A stretch of 64,000 nt of DNA from Opacimonas sp002292215 (lineage in GTDB: Bacteria > Pseudomonadota > Gammaproteobacteria > Enterobacterales > Alteromonadaceae): NCBI GenBank assembly GCA_943846745.1, contig OX044360.1, positions 248,001 through 312,000 of the forward strand, in the 5' to 3' direction. A program made the translations under genes and the position numbers. This document shows positions 6,638 through 15,160 of the stretch, piece by piece; the first letter of the stretch is position 1, and the number at the start of each line of letters is the position of its first letter. Under the pieces are notes generated by a model that worked only from the letters and a program-made list of their open reading frames with translations, searched no databases and had not been told where the DNA came from.

Positions 6638-8917
6638 ATGTTGAATAAAGATTTAGAACAAACGTTAAACGAAGCATTCATATTTGCGCGCCATAATAAG
6701 CATGAATTTATGACCGTTGAACATTTGTTGTTGGCGCTACTTGATAATAGTGCAGCGCTTGAAGCACTTAAAGCCTGTAACTCAGATATTGATGCTATCA
6801 AAAAAGAACTAACAGATTTTGTTAAAGACACGACGCCTTTAATGTTAGAAGATCCTGAAAATGAACGTGAAACTCAGCCAACGTTAGGCTTTCAACGCGT
6901 ATTACAACGTGCTGTATTCCATGTTCAATCATCCGGTAAAGGGGAAGTGACGGGTGCGAATGTCCTTGTCGCTATTTTCAGTGAGCAAGAGTCACAAGCG
7001 GTATATATTTTGAAAAAATCAGACGTAACGCGTCTAGATGTGGTTAACTTTATTTCGCATGGTGTGAGTAAACTTGACGATGAGACGGCACCTCAGCATG
7101 AAGCCCAACCTGAAACGGGAGAAGGCGATGAAAATGCATCGATGCTCAGTAAATATACGACCAATTTAAATATTTCTTCCAAAGAAGGTAAAATTGATCC
7201 ATTAATTGGCCGTGATCAAGAAGTCGAACGCACTATTCAAATTTTATGTCGTCGTCGTAAAAATAATCCTTTATTAGTTGGTGAAGCCGGTGTCGGTAAA
7301 ACCGCTATAGCTGAAGGCTTGGCTTATCGCATCGTCAATGATGACGTACCAGATGTAATCGCTCCTTGTACAGTGTATTCCTTAGATCTTGGCGGGTTAT
7401 TAGCAGGAACCAAATATCGTGGTGATTTCGAAAAACGCCTCAAAGGTATTTTAAAAGAGTTAAGCCGCGATCCTGATGCGATTTTGTTTATTGATGAAAT
7501 TCACACTATTATTGGTGCGGGTGCTGCTTCCGGCGGTGTCATGGATGCGTCAAACTTACTTAAGCCTAAATTATCCAGTGGTGAATTGCGTTGTGTTGGC
7601 TCCACCACTTATCAAGAATATCAGTCAATTTTTGAAAAAGATCGTGCGCTTGCACGTCGCTTCCAAAAAGTCGACATCGTAGAGCCGAGTGTTGCTGATA
7701 CAACCAAAATATTAATGGGTTTAAAATCACGTTATGAAGAGCATCATAAAGTGAAGTATACGAATAAGGCGATTCAAGCTGCTGCAGAGCTAGCTGCCAA
7801 ATATATCAATGAGCGTCAACTACCAGATAAAGCGATTGACGTTATTGATGAAGCCGGTGCATCACGTCGCTTATTACCAGAAAGTGAGCGTACAGAAACT
7901 ATCAGTGAACTCGATATTGAAAAAGTCATCGCTAAAATCGCACGTATCCCTGAGAAGTCGGTATCGGCTTCGGATATGGAAGTACTGAAAAACTTAGGGC
8001 GTAACCTTAAGATGGTGGTATTCGGTCAAGACAAAGCGATTGAAACGTTAACAGACGCTATTCATTTGTCTCGTTCTGGTTTAGGTACCGAAACTAAACC
8101 GATTGGTAGTTTCTTATTTGCAGGCCCTACTGGAGTTGGTAAAACGGAAGTCACCGCGCAACTGGCTAAGATTATGGGCGTTGAGTTAGTACGCTTTGAT
8201 ATGTCCGAATATATGGAACGTCATGCTGTATCACGCTTAATTGGTGCGCCTCCAGGTTATGTTGGATTTGATCAAGGTGGTCTGTTAACCGACGCGGTTA
8301 TCAAAAATCCTTATTCAGTTGTACTGTTAGATGAGATTGAGAAAGCACACAGTGATGTGTATAACATCCTGTTGCAAGTGATGGATCATGGTACGTTAAC
8401 CGATAACAATGGTCGTAAAGTTGACTTCAGAAACGTGGTATTAGTCATGACGACTAACGCTGGCGTGCAAGAAACGGTACGAAAATCAATTGGCTTTAAG
8501 CAACAAGATCATTCTCATGACGCGTTGGCACAAATCAATAAGATCTTTTCACCTGAATTTAGAAACCGGTTGGATGCCATTATCTGGTTTAATCATTTAG
8601 AGAAAGATGTGATATTACAAGTAGTTGATAAATTTTTGATTGAACTGGAAGCACAGCTAGATGCTAAGAGCGTGTCTCTTGAGGTTTCCCCAGAAGCACG
8701 GAATTGGTTAGCAGATAAAGGCTATGACAAGTCGATGGGGGCACGTCCAATGTCGCGCTTGATCCAAGAGAAAGTGAAAAAAGAATTGGCCAATGAACTC
8801 TTATTTGGCTCGCTTTCAGCAGGTGGCAGTGTGAAAATTATCCTTAAAGACGATAAGCTTGATTTTACTTATGCGTCGACTGAATTGCCGAATGAAGTCA
8901 GCACTGTTGAAAAATAG
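6638..8917 (+). CDS. clpA: ATP-dependent Clp protease ATP-binding subunit ClpA
   Basis: This Hsp100 unfoldase of 759 residues threads substrates into the ClpP peptidase, which is not in this window. The order is an N-domain (about 1-145, the ClpS docking site), an acidic linker, AAA+ module 1 with Walker A GEAGVGKT at 215-222, and AAA+ module 2 with Walker A GPTGVGKT at 496-503. The ClpP-binding IGF loop is at 618-620. The length is the usual one. It is translated right after clpS, and a strong terminator follows its stop. Confidence 0.98.
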   Translation: MLNKDLEQTLNEAFIFARHNKHEFMTVEHLLLALLDNSAALEALKACNSDIDAIKKELTDFVKDTTPLMLEDPENERETQPTLGFQRVLQRAVFHVQSSGKGEVTGANVLVAIFSEQESQAVYILKKSDVTRLDVVNFISHGVSKLDDETAPQHEAQPETGEGDENASMLSKYTTNLNISSKEGKIDPLIGRDQEVERTIQILCRRRKNNPLLVGEAGVGKTAIAEGLAYRIVNDDVPDVIAPCTVYSLDLGGLLAGTKYRGDFEKRLKGILKELSRDPDAILFIDEIHTIIGAGAASGGVMDASNLLKPKLSSGELRCVGSTTYQEYQSIFEKDRALARRFQKVDIVEPSVADTTKILMGLKSRYEEHHKVKYTNKAIQAAAELAAKYINERQLPDKAIDVIDEAGASRRLLPESERTETISELDIEKVIAKIARIPEKSVSASDMEVLKNLGRNLKMVVFGQDKAIETLTDAIHLSRSGLGTETKPIGSFLFAGPTGVGKTEVTAQLAKIMGVELVRFDMSEYMERHAVSRLIGAPPGYVGFDQGGLLTDAVIKNPYSVVLLDEIEKAHSDVYNILLQVMDHGTLTDNNGRKVDFRNVVLVMTTNAGVQETVRKSIGFKQQDHSHDALAQINKIFSPEFRNRLDAIIWFNHLEKDVILQVVDKFLIELEAQLDAKSVSLEVSPEARNWLADKGYDKSMGARPMSRLIQEKVKKELANELLFGSLSAGGSVKIILKDDKLDFTYASTELPNEVSTVEK

Positions 8918-8945
8918 TGCTTGGTTGAGGTAAATAACAGATATT

Positions 8946-8976
8946 AAAAAACCGACGTAAATGTCGGTTTTTTTTG
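8946..8976 (+). terminator. Rho-independent terminator after clpA
   Basis: The stem AACCGAC/GTCGGTT with a 6-base loop is followed by a run of eight or more T. A-richness on the left arm could also make it work on the opposite strand, towards infA. Confidence 0.85.
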
Positions 8977-9083
8977 TGTTTGCAGTTTACTCCAAACACA
9001 TAGCTATCTATTCACTTTTCTGAACATCTATACGCTCTGTCATCCGTTAAGAAAATCCGAGTGACAGGCAAGTTAATTAAAAA

Positions 9084-9302
9084 TTAACGAGCACGATAGA
9101 TGATACGGCCTTTAGATAGATCGTAAGGGGTGATCTCAACAGTGACTTTATCGCCTGTTAAAATACGGATATAGTTTTTACGCATTTTACCTGAAATATG
9201 TGCAGTCACAACGTGACCGTTTTCAAGTTCTACACGGAACATCGTGTTAGGCAGTGTATCTAACACTGTACCTTCCATTTCAATACAATCTTCTTTTGCC
9301 AT
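9084..9302 (-). CDS. infA: Translation initiation factor IF-1
   Basis: IF-1 binds the ribosomal A site during initiation. The 72-residue product MAKEDCIEMEGTV...GRIIYRAR is a single S1/OB-fold domain of exactly the family length. The frame is open upstream into the end of bpt, but the conserved MAKED start fixes the gene at 9302. It follows bpt and aat on the same strand. E. coli likewise has infA beside aat. A perfect TATAAT on this strand suggests that it also has its own promoter. Confidence 0.98.
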   Translation of the reverse strand: MAKEDCIEMEGTVLDTLPNTMFRVELENGHVVTAHISGKMRKNYIRILTGDKVTVEITPYDLSKGRIIYRAR

Positions 9303-9395
9303 TTTTCGGGAAATACCTTTAATGATGCTAATTTGACGCGCAGACAATACAGAATTACGGACTAAGTGTAAAGGAATACCTACTATTTTTTCGTA

Positions 9396-9401
9396 ATTAT
9401 A
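9396..9401 (-). promoter_or_regulatory. Likely -10 box of an infA promoter
   Basis: A perfect TATAAT on the minus strand about 95 bases upstream of the infA ATG overlaps the TAA stop of bpt. No convincing -35 is visible at 17 bp, so the promoter is tentative. Confidence 0.4.
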
Positions 9402-10095
9402 CCCAAAACTCGCCATTGAAGCGCTGATTTGGTGAAAATGCATTTTTATAGTTCATTTTTCGACATTCATCAATTTGATAACCAAGGTACAGATAAGGTA
9501 AATTAAAGGTCTGACAAAATTCAATTTGTTGTAAAATCATAAATGTCCCGAGTGAGCGGGGTGCTATATGCGGGTTAAAAAATGTATAGAATGCGGAAAA
9601 CCCACTTTCAGTTTTATCGGTTACAGCAACAGCAATCACTTCATCGCCGAGTTTAGCTTCTAGCAGCAACGGACTTTGCCATTGGGAATGAATAAAATCA
9701 TTAAATTGCTTTTCTTCAGGCGGGTACATCGAGCCGTCTTGATGCCGTTCAGAAATATAATCGTTATACAAAGAATAGTAATTGTCACGTTGCGCAATAA
9801 AATAGTCAGAACCATACTCCACCATTCGGCAGGTGACATCGGAGTTTTTGTTGAGAATACGTTTTTGGCTCTTACTAGCCTTGAAATGTTCGACTTGCAC
9901 TCTGATCGATTCGCACTTGTTGCACTGGGCACAATGAGGACGATATATCTGGTCACCACTGCGACGAAATCCCGCTTGAATCAGTTTTGAATAGCTTTGT
10001 GCATGTTGCTCTTGTTCAGGAATATACACCAGTAGCTGTTCTTGGCGGTCAGGCAAATAACTACAAGAAAACGGTTGCGTGACACCAAATTTCAC
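9397..10095 (-). CDS. bpt: Aspartate/glutamate leucyltransferase (arginyltransferase family)
   Basis: Bpt adds leucine from Leu-tRNA to N-terminal Asp or Glu, making them ClpS substrates. From the GTG at 10095 the protein has 232 residues, close to the family norm. The cysteine-rich N-terminal motif YRPHCAQCNKC is at 51-61, with C11 further upstream. The GTG is favoured because AGGAAG lies 7 bases before it, because VKFGVTQPFSC is the conserved beginning, and because it overlaps the aat stop as GTGA. Whether it transfers Leu or Arg cannot be read from sequence alone; proteobacterial forms with this motif are leucyltransferases. Confidence 0.92.
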   Translation of the reverse strand: MKFGVTQPFSCSYLPDRQEQLLVYIPEQEQHAQSYSKLIQAGFRRSGDQIYRPHCAQCNKCESIRVQVEHFKASKSQKRILNKNSDVTCRMVEYGSDYFIAQRDNYYSLYNDYISERHQDGSMYPPEEKQFNDFIHSQWQSPLLLEAKLGDEVIAVAVTDKTESGFSAFYTFFNPHIAPRSLGTFMILQQIEFCQTFNLPYLYLGYQIDECRKMNYKNAFSPNQRFNGEFWV

Positions 10096-10829
10096 AATTT
10101 CACTTCCTGTGGAGACCACATGGATTGGGCCGAAGGTAGAGCAATAGCTAACTGTAATTTTTCTAAATATAATTCACGAGAGACTTCAATAACACCCATA
10201 GATGCTAAATAAGGGTTTTGTAACTGACAATCGATCAATAAGCCGTTATGTTGTTTCATATGTTGTACTAGGCTGATGAAAGCCAATTTGGATGTATTCG
10301 GCTCGGTATGAAACATGGATTCGCCACAAAAGACACCGCCAATGCTGACGCCATACAAGCCACCGACGAGTTGACCTGATTCATTCCAAATCTCAATTGA
10401 GTGTGCATGACGAGCTCGATGTAGCTCTATATAGGCCTCTATCATCGCCTGAGTGATCCAAATCCCATTATGTTGGATTGTGCCATCTTCAGTAAGAATC
10501 GGTCCTCTGGGGATGGTAGCACAAGCTTGAATAACATCGACAAAGGCATGATTAATCGTAATCGTGTGCGTCGAATGTTTAAGCCATTTTTTGGTGGTTT
10601 TGCTAATGTATAATTCATCAAGGGGAAGCACGCCCCGTGGATCGGGCGACCACCATAAAATGGGTTCATCGGCACTAAACCAAGGAAATATCCCTTTAGC
10701 GTAAGCGCTTGTTAACCGTTTTACCGATAAATCCCCACCAAAAGCAAGCAACCCATTGGGCTCAACCAGTGCCTGTAAAGGATCTGGAAAATCAGTGGAG
10801 TAATGTGCAAGCTCAGGTAGAGTAATCAT
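10092..10829 (-). CDS. aat: Leucyl/phenylalanyl-tRNA--protein transferase
   Basis: Aat adds Leu or Phe to proteins with N-terminal Lys or Arg, creating primary N-degrons. The 245 residues carry the family landmarks EPNGLLAFGGDLS (about 23-35), YAKGIFPWFS and ILWWSPDPRGVLPL (about 57-70), then GGVFCGESMF in the GNAT-like core. The end overlaps bpt by four bases, so the two transferases are translationally coupled. The start is only 12 bases beyond a terminator-like hairpin that follows trxB, so expression either depends on read-through or starts from a promoter inside that gap. Confidence 0.95.
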   Translation of the reverse strand: MITLPELAHYSTDFPDPLQALVEPNGLLAFGGDLSVKRLTSAYAKGIFPWFSADEPILWWSPDPRGVLPLDELYISKTTKKWLKHSTHTITINHAFVDVIQACATIPRGPILTEDGTIQHNGIWITQAMIEAYIELHRARHAHSIEIWNESGQLVGGLYGVSIGGVFCGESMFHTEPNTSKLAFISLVQHMKQHNGLLIDCQLQNPYLASMGVIEVSRELYLEKLQLAIALPSAQSMWSPQEVKL

Positions 10830-10840
10830 ATTGGTCCATT

Positions 10841-10866
10841 AAAAAAGCGAGCTGGGTGCTCGCTTT
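10841..10866 (-). terminator. Terminator of trxB
   Basis: On the minus strand the stem AAAGCGAGC/GCTCGCTTT with a 5-base loop (ACCCA) is followed by a T-run. It lies just after the trxB stop and immediately before the aat start. Confidence 0.75.
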
Positions 10867-10872
10867 GTTGGG

Positions 10873-11826
10873 TTACTCTAGCGCGTCTAAGTATTTTTCA
10901 GCATCTAGGGCGGCCATACAACCGGTACCTGCAGAAGTAATTGCTTGGCGATAAATATGATCAGATACATCACCAGCAGCAAAAATACCTTCTACGCTAG
11001 TTTGAGTTGCATTTCCGGCAGTGCCTGATTTGACAGTAATATAACCATCCTTCATGTCCAGTTCACCCTCGAAAATATCAGTATTGGGTTTGTGTCCAAT
11101 GGCCACAAATAAACCCATTACTTCGATATCTTCTTTTGCACCAGTATCCGTATCGGCAACTCGAATATGTGTCACGCCCATTTCATCACCTAATACTTCG
11201 TCTAAAGTACGGTTATAGTGTAATACGACGTTACCATTTTTGGCTTTTTCCATTAAACGGTCAGCGAGGATTTTTTCACTTCGGAAACTATCACGACGAT
11301 GAATAACGTGCACTTCTGAGGCAATGTTAGATAAGTATAACGCTTCCTCTACTGCTGTGTTACCACCACCAATGACGGCTACTTTTTGATTACGATAGAA
11401 GAAACCGTCACAAGTTGCACATGCTGAAACGCCTTTGCCTTGGAATGCCGTTTCTGATTCTAAGCCTAAGTATTTGGCGGATGCGCCAGTACAAATGATA
11501 AGTGCATCACAGGTGTAAGTACCGTTATCGCCAGTTAACGTGAATGGACGCTTAGAAAAATCAGTTTTATTAATATGGTCAAAGATGATTTCAGTGTCGA
11601 ATTTTTCAGCATGCTGTTGCATTCTAACCATCAAATCAGGACCCGTTAATCCTTCAGGATCACCAGGCCAGTTTTCTACCTCAGTCGTTGTGGTTAATTG
11701 ACCACCTTGTTGAATGCCGGTAAGCAAAACTGGATTGAGGTTAGCACGAGCCGCGTAGACAGCAGCTGAATAACCCGCAGGGCCAGAACCTAAGATAAGC
11801 AATTTAACGTGTCTATTTTCAGACAT
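10873..11826 (-). CDS. trxB: Thioredoxin reductase
   Basis: TrxB is a cytoplasmic FAD enzyme that reduces thioredoxin with NADPH. It has 317 residues from the ATG at 11826, which has TTGGAG 6 bases upstream; the 7 codons further upstream are ignored. The FAD-binding motif GSGPAG is at 13-18, the redox pair CATC at 136-139 and the NADPH motif GGGNTAVE at 153-160. The C-terminal FAD motif GIFAAGDV is present. In E. coli trxB lies in the same neighbourhood as aat-infA-clpA, separated there by cydDC, which is missing here. Confidence 0.97.
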   Translation of the reverse strand: MSENRHVKLLILGSGPAGYSAAVYAARANLNPVLLTGIQQGGQLTTTTEVENWPGDPEGLTGPDLMVRMQQHAEKFDTEIIFDHINKTDFSKRPFTLTGDNGTYTCDALIICTGASAKYLGLESETAFQGKGVSACATCDGFFYRNQKVAVIGGGNTAVEEALYLSNIASEVHVIHRRDSFRSEKILADRLMEKAKNGNVVLHYNRTLDEVLGDEMGVTHIRVADTDTGAKEDIEVMGLFVAIGHKPNTDIFEGELDMKDGYITVKSGTAGNATQTSVEGIFAAGDVSDHIYRQAITSAGTGCMAALDAEKYLDALE

Positions 11827-11873
11827 TGAAAACTCCAATAAGACCAATATCGGCCGATAAAATTTAAAAGATG

Positions 11874-11918
11874 CAATGTATATAGTGCCATTGAACGTTT
11901 ATTCAAGGCAATACATTG
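11874..11918. repeat. Long interrupted hairpin in the trxB-yfbV divergent gap
   Basis: The 204-bp gap between trxB and yfbV holds a stem built of CAATGTAT/ATACATTG, TGCC/GGCA and TTGAA/TTCAA around a CGTTTA loop. Seventeen base pairs form, with only two one-sided bulges. It lies about 48 bases before trxB and could be a leader structure or a protein site. The rest of the gap shows only AT-rich promoter-like sequence. Confidence 0.4.
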
Positions 11919-12030
11919 TGTGCAAAGTACATTTATTAAAATAAATACCAATTAAGTGACGGGTATATTACCTAACTCACGAATTATTTAGTATAGTTAA
12001 GGTGTGTAAACTAAAGATTAAGGATCGTTG

Positions 12031-12477
12031 ATGTCATTATCTATTGCCACTATGGTAAAGGATGGAGACGACTACATGAAAACATGGCCTCTTAAAAAAG
12101 AGCTATACAGCATGTTTCCAGAATGTCGTGTGATCAATGCCACCAAATTTGCGATTAAAGTGTTACCTGCTTTAGGTATTTTTACGATTATTTTATTAAT
12201 CAATAATCACTCAATGACGTATTTACCTCAAGCGATCGCTATGGGCGGTATGTTTTTTATTATTCCATTGCAAGGAATAATTTGGCTTGGGCATCGTTCA
12301 AATCAAGAGTTACCTCCGAGTCTGCGTGCTTGGTACAGTGACATTTTACATAAAATGCAACAACAGGGTTGTCATATCTCCCCATCTAACAAAGCGCCTC
12401 GTTATATAGAGCTAGCGAAGTTATTAAAAATGGCATTTGATGATTTGGATAAAGCATTTACAGAGCGCTGGTTCTAA
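12031..12477 (+). CDS. yfbV: YfbV-family inner membrane protein (UPF0208)
   Basis: This 148-residue protein resembles E. coli YfbV throughout. A short cytoplasmic head contains DYMKTWPLKKEL. Two hydrophobic segments (about residues 45-62 and 69-88) follow, then a soluble helical tail ending in LDKAFTERWF. In E. coli YfbV affects macrodomain organisation and terminus insulation; its biochemistry is poorly known. The ATG at 12031 is preferred because AAGGA lies 7 bases upstream and because the E. coli protein has a similar head before KTWPL. An internal ATG at 12076 is possible. Confidence 0.85.
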   Translation: MSLSIATMVKDGDDYMKTWPLKKELYSMFPECRVINATKFAIKVLPALGIFTIILLINNHSMTYLPQAIAMGGMFFIIPLQGIIWLGHRSNQELPPSLRAWYSDILHKMQQQGCHISPSNKAPRYIELAKLLKMAFDDLDKAFTERWF

Positions 12478-12497
12478 TCGGCTTTCAACCACGCTAC

Positions 12498-12995
12498 TTA
12501 GCCCTCTTGTAACCCATTTTGTGAAAGGGTCTCACCACATACTTTACAGCGATATGACTGCAAACCTTTACGCACGCGGTTATGCCTAATCATCGATAAA
12601 GGCACAATTCCGCATTGGCACATGTAATCAATTTGGCGAACGCGACGTAAATGCTCACAGGGTAAGTGGTGTTTGGTTGTCGGGGTAAGTTGATAGATCT
12701 GACGCATAATTGATTGCCATTCTTTACCGTGTGGCTTGACCCGTCCAAATAACGTAAAACAAATCAAATGTGCAATCTCATGTGGGATCACATCACTCAT
12801 ATAATATTTTGGATGTTGTTCAAAGAGTACATGATTTAAATAGATTTCATTGCTTTGTAGCTTGGCATAACCGGCATTGGTACCCCGATGAAACCAATGT
12901 AGCTGAGGCACAACAAAGCGACGATTATAGAATTGTCGAGCTAAGGTAATACATTGCTCTATTTGTTCGTTAACTTGTTGCTCAGTAACTTGCAC
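12498..12995 (-). CDS. sprT: SprT-family metalloprotease-like protein
   Basis: This 165-residue SprT family protein has the zinc-metallopeptidase motif HEIAH (H72, E73, H76) and a C-terminal zinc ribbon with C126/C128 and C150/C153. It is related to the protease domain of eukaryotic Spartan, which cleaves DNA-protein crosslinks; the bacterial role is not established. No signal peptide is seen. It converges on yfbV with 20 bases between stops, and its usual neighbours in E. coli (endA, gshB) are not here. Confidence 0.87.
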   Translation of the reverse strand: MQVTEQQVNEQIEQCITLARQFYNRRFVVPQLHWFHRGTNAGYAKLQSNEIYLNHVLFEQHPKYYMSDVIPHEIAHLICFTLFGRVKPHGKEWQSIMRQIYQLTPTTKHHLPCEHLRRVRQIDYMCQCGIVPLSMIRHNRVRKGLQSYRCKVCGETLSQNGLQEG

Positions 12996-13033
12996 AGTAC
13001 TTTTATCGCTTCTATTTAATTTATCCTATGATA

Positions 13034-13072
13034 TAAAAAAAACGCCCAGAGCGTAACCGCAACTGAGCGTTA
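13034..13072 (-). terminator. Terminator of sppA
   Basis: On the minus strand the stem AACGCTCAG/CTGGGCGTT (one wobble) is followed by eight T. It lies just after the sppA stop and isolates sprT. Confidence 0.8.
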
Positions 13073-13102
13073 ATAACGATGATTCGTTATATGATTTACA
13101 AC

Positions 13103-14962
13103 TTACAATTTACATTCCAAACACAATGCATAGGTCGCTTTAGGATCGTTTAAGCGAGTAATCCCATCAATGTCTCGCACAACAGAACGGATCATACCGA
13201 TCAATGGGCTGGTAGATTGTTGTATTTGTGTCTCAACTAACCATACCGCAGTATTGTTCAATAACTCTTGAATGAACAACTCTTTTGGCGATAAAGTGCG
13301 TTGAATATAAGTGACTTCATAGTTATCTAGTTCAGCTAACTCTGCTGCAGCAGCAAGGGCTTCTTTCATTGTACCTAACTGATCGACTAAGCCTAATTCT
13401 AATGCGGTAGAACCAATCCAAACTCTACCTTGAGCAATTGAATCGACTTGCTCTAACGTCATATTACGATTATCAGCAACGAGCGTGATGAACTTTTCAT
13501 AACCGCGCTCAATGCTACGTTGAATCAAGTTGCCCAGGCTATCGGGTAAGGTTTTAGACGGAGAAGTGAAACCAAACTCTGTGGTTTGCACACCATCAGT
13601 ATACACGCCTAGATAAGCTAACGACTCTTCATACGTCATGAGCATCCCAAAGATCCCAATAGAACCCGTAATTGTGCTTGGAGATGCAATTATTTTATCT
13701 GCACTTGCTGAAATCCAATATCCACCTGATGCAGCGTAAGTCCCCATTAAAGCAACGACAGGTTTACCTGCTAGTTGCAGTTCTTCAACTTCTTGGCGAA
13801 TAATTTCAGATGCAAATGCGCTACCTCCTGGAGAGTCAACATGCAGAACAACCGCTTTAACGTTATCATCCAAGCGCGCTTTACGTAGTAGGCGAGAAGT
13901 TGAATCCCCACCTATAGCGCCTGCCGACTGGGTACCATCTAAAATAGTGCCTTTAGCAACGACTACTGCGATGGCATCGCCTTTGGTTTTTTTCGGGAAT
14001 GGGCGGTTGATGACTTTCATGTAACGATCGTAAGTAATGCCTTTATAGCCTTTACCGTTTTCACTTTCACCGACTAATGCGAACATTTCTTGGCGCATCG
14101 CTTCACGGGTTTTTAATTCATCGACCCAACCGTTTTGCAGTGCATATAACGCTAAGTCACCATTGGCTGCTTCAAACTTAGGCATGAAGTTGGCGACGGT
14201 TTCATCAAAATCAGTAATTTCGATACCACGAGCGGTCGCAACATCTGTTTTATATTGAGTCCAGTAAGCAGATAACCACGCCTCATTGGCTTCTTTGGCT
14301 GCATCAGACATATCATTGCGTAGATAAGGTTCGATCGCCGATTTAAAAGTACCGACTTTAAATACATGTGTTTTGACTTTTAATTTTTCAATTGCGTCTT
14401 TATAGTACATACGGTTACGCGAATAACCATCAAACAACATGCCACCTTCAGGGTTGAGGTAAACCTTGTCCGCATGAGCCGCTAAATAATATTGACTTTG
14501 CGAATAATAATCACCCATGGCAATAACCGGTTTTTCCGAGGTTTTAAAATCTTCAATCGCATCGGCAACTGTGCGCAGTTTGTCCAAACCACCCCCGCTA
14601 AAACGACCTAAATCTAACACCAATGCTGCAATCCGTTTATCTTGTTTTGCGTTTTCGAGTGCTTTTACCACATTACGCACTAAAATTTCTCTAGGCATAT
14701 CACTACCACCGAACGCTTCAGAGGCAAATTCATCAAACGGATCAGAGTGTTGTTTTTCAATCACCAATGCGCCGTTAAGTTTAAGAACAAAGGCACCGCC
14801 TTTTGGGACTTTGATTTCGTCATCACCAGAAGTGGCGATACTAATAATAATGATAATTAACAGCCCAATAAAAATCACGTTGAAAAACAACTTACGACTA
14901 AAATTAAGCACATTCCATAATCCTACGAATAAGGATTTGGTAAATGAAGAATTTGCTGCCAT
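13103..14962 (-). CDS. sppA: Signal peptide peptidase SppA, 67 kDa type
   Basis: SppA is a membrane-anchored Ser/Lys protease that degrades cleaved signal peptides at the periplasmic face. It has 619 residues from the ATG at 14962 and is a tandem S49 duplication. A single N-terminal anchor spans about 26-43. The catalytic lysine is about K207 (FKVGTFKSAIEPY, N-terminal half). The nucleophile is about S381 (VDSPGGSAFASE, C-terminal half). A GTG three codons upstream is possible, but the ATG has AGGTG in better position. It is divergent from a YdjA-like gene, as in E. coli, but its E. coli partner ansA is 27 kb away here. Confidence 0.95.
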   Translation of the reverse strand: MAANSSFTKSLFVGLWNVLNFSRKLFFNVIFIGLLIIIIISIATSGDDEIKVPKGGAFVLKLNGALVIEKQHSDPFDEFASEAFGGSDMPREILVRNVVKALENAKQDKRIAALVLDLGRFSGGGLDKLRTVADAIEDFKTSEKPVIAMGDYYSQSQYYLAAHADKVYLNPEGGMLFDGYSRNRMYYKDAIEKLKVKTHVFKVGTFKSAIEPYLRNDMSDAAKEANEAWLSAYWTQYKTDVATARGIEITDFDETVANFMPKFEAANGDLALYALQNGWVDELKTREAMRQEMFALVGESENGKGYKGITYDRYMKVINRPFPKKTKGDAIAVVVAKGTILDGTQSAGAIGGDSTSRLLRKARLDDNVKAVVLHVDSPGGSAFASEIIRQEVEELQLAGKPVVALMGTYAASGGYWISASADKIIASPSTITGSIGIFGMLMTYEESLAYLGVYTDGVQTTEFGFTSPSKTLPDSLGNLIQRSIERGYEKFITLVADNRNMTLEQVDSIAQGRVWIGSTALELGLVDQLGTMKEALAAAAELAELDNYEVTYIQRTLSPKELFIQELLNNTAVWLVETQIQQSTSPLIGMIRSVVRDIDGITRLNDPKATYALCLECKL

Positions 14963-15160
14963 GCAGTACACCTAAAATGTTAATAGAACCTACACTCTAA
15001 CTAATCAGGCGCAATCTGCCACCGCTAATTTGTAATTTTTTGTAACACTCTCGATATATTTGTTTTTCGGATAAATAATTAAGGAGTATACTGAGCAATA
15101 AGCAGTAACAAAGCGTACTGTATACTATCTACAAATGACTCAATGCTTGAAGGAACCATT

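Noticed and set aside
8918..9083. Place of the serW tRNA gene of E. coli, between clpA and infA
   Set aside because: I looked for a cloverleaf and for a CCA end here and found only the clpA terminator and AT-rich sequence.
14517..14975. 152-codon open frame antisense to the 5' part of sppA
   Set aside because: Fully covered by sppA on the other strand. Composition and lack of any recognisable domain mark it as a shadow.
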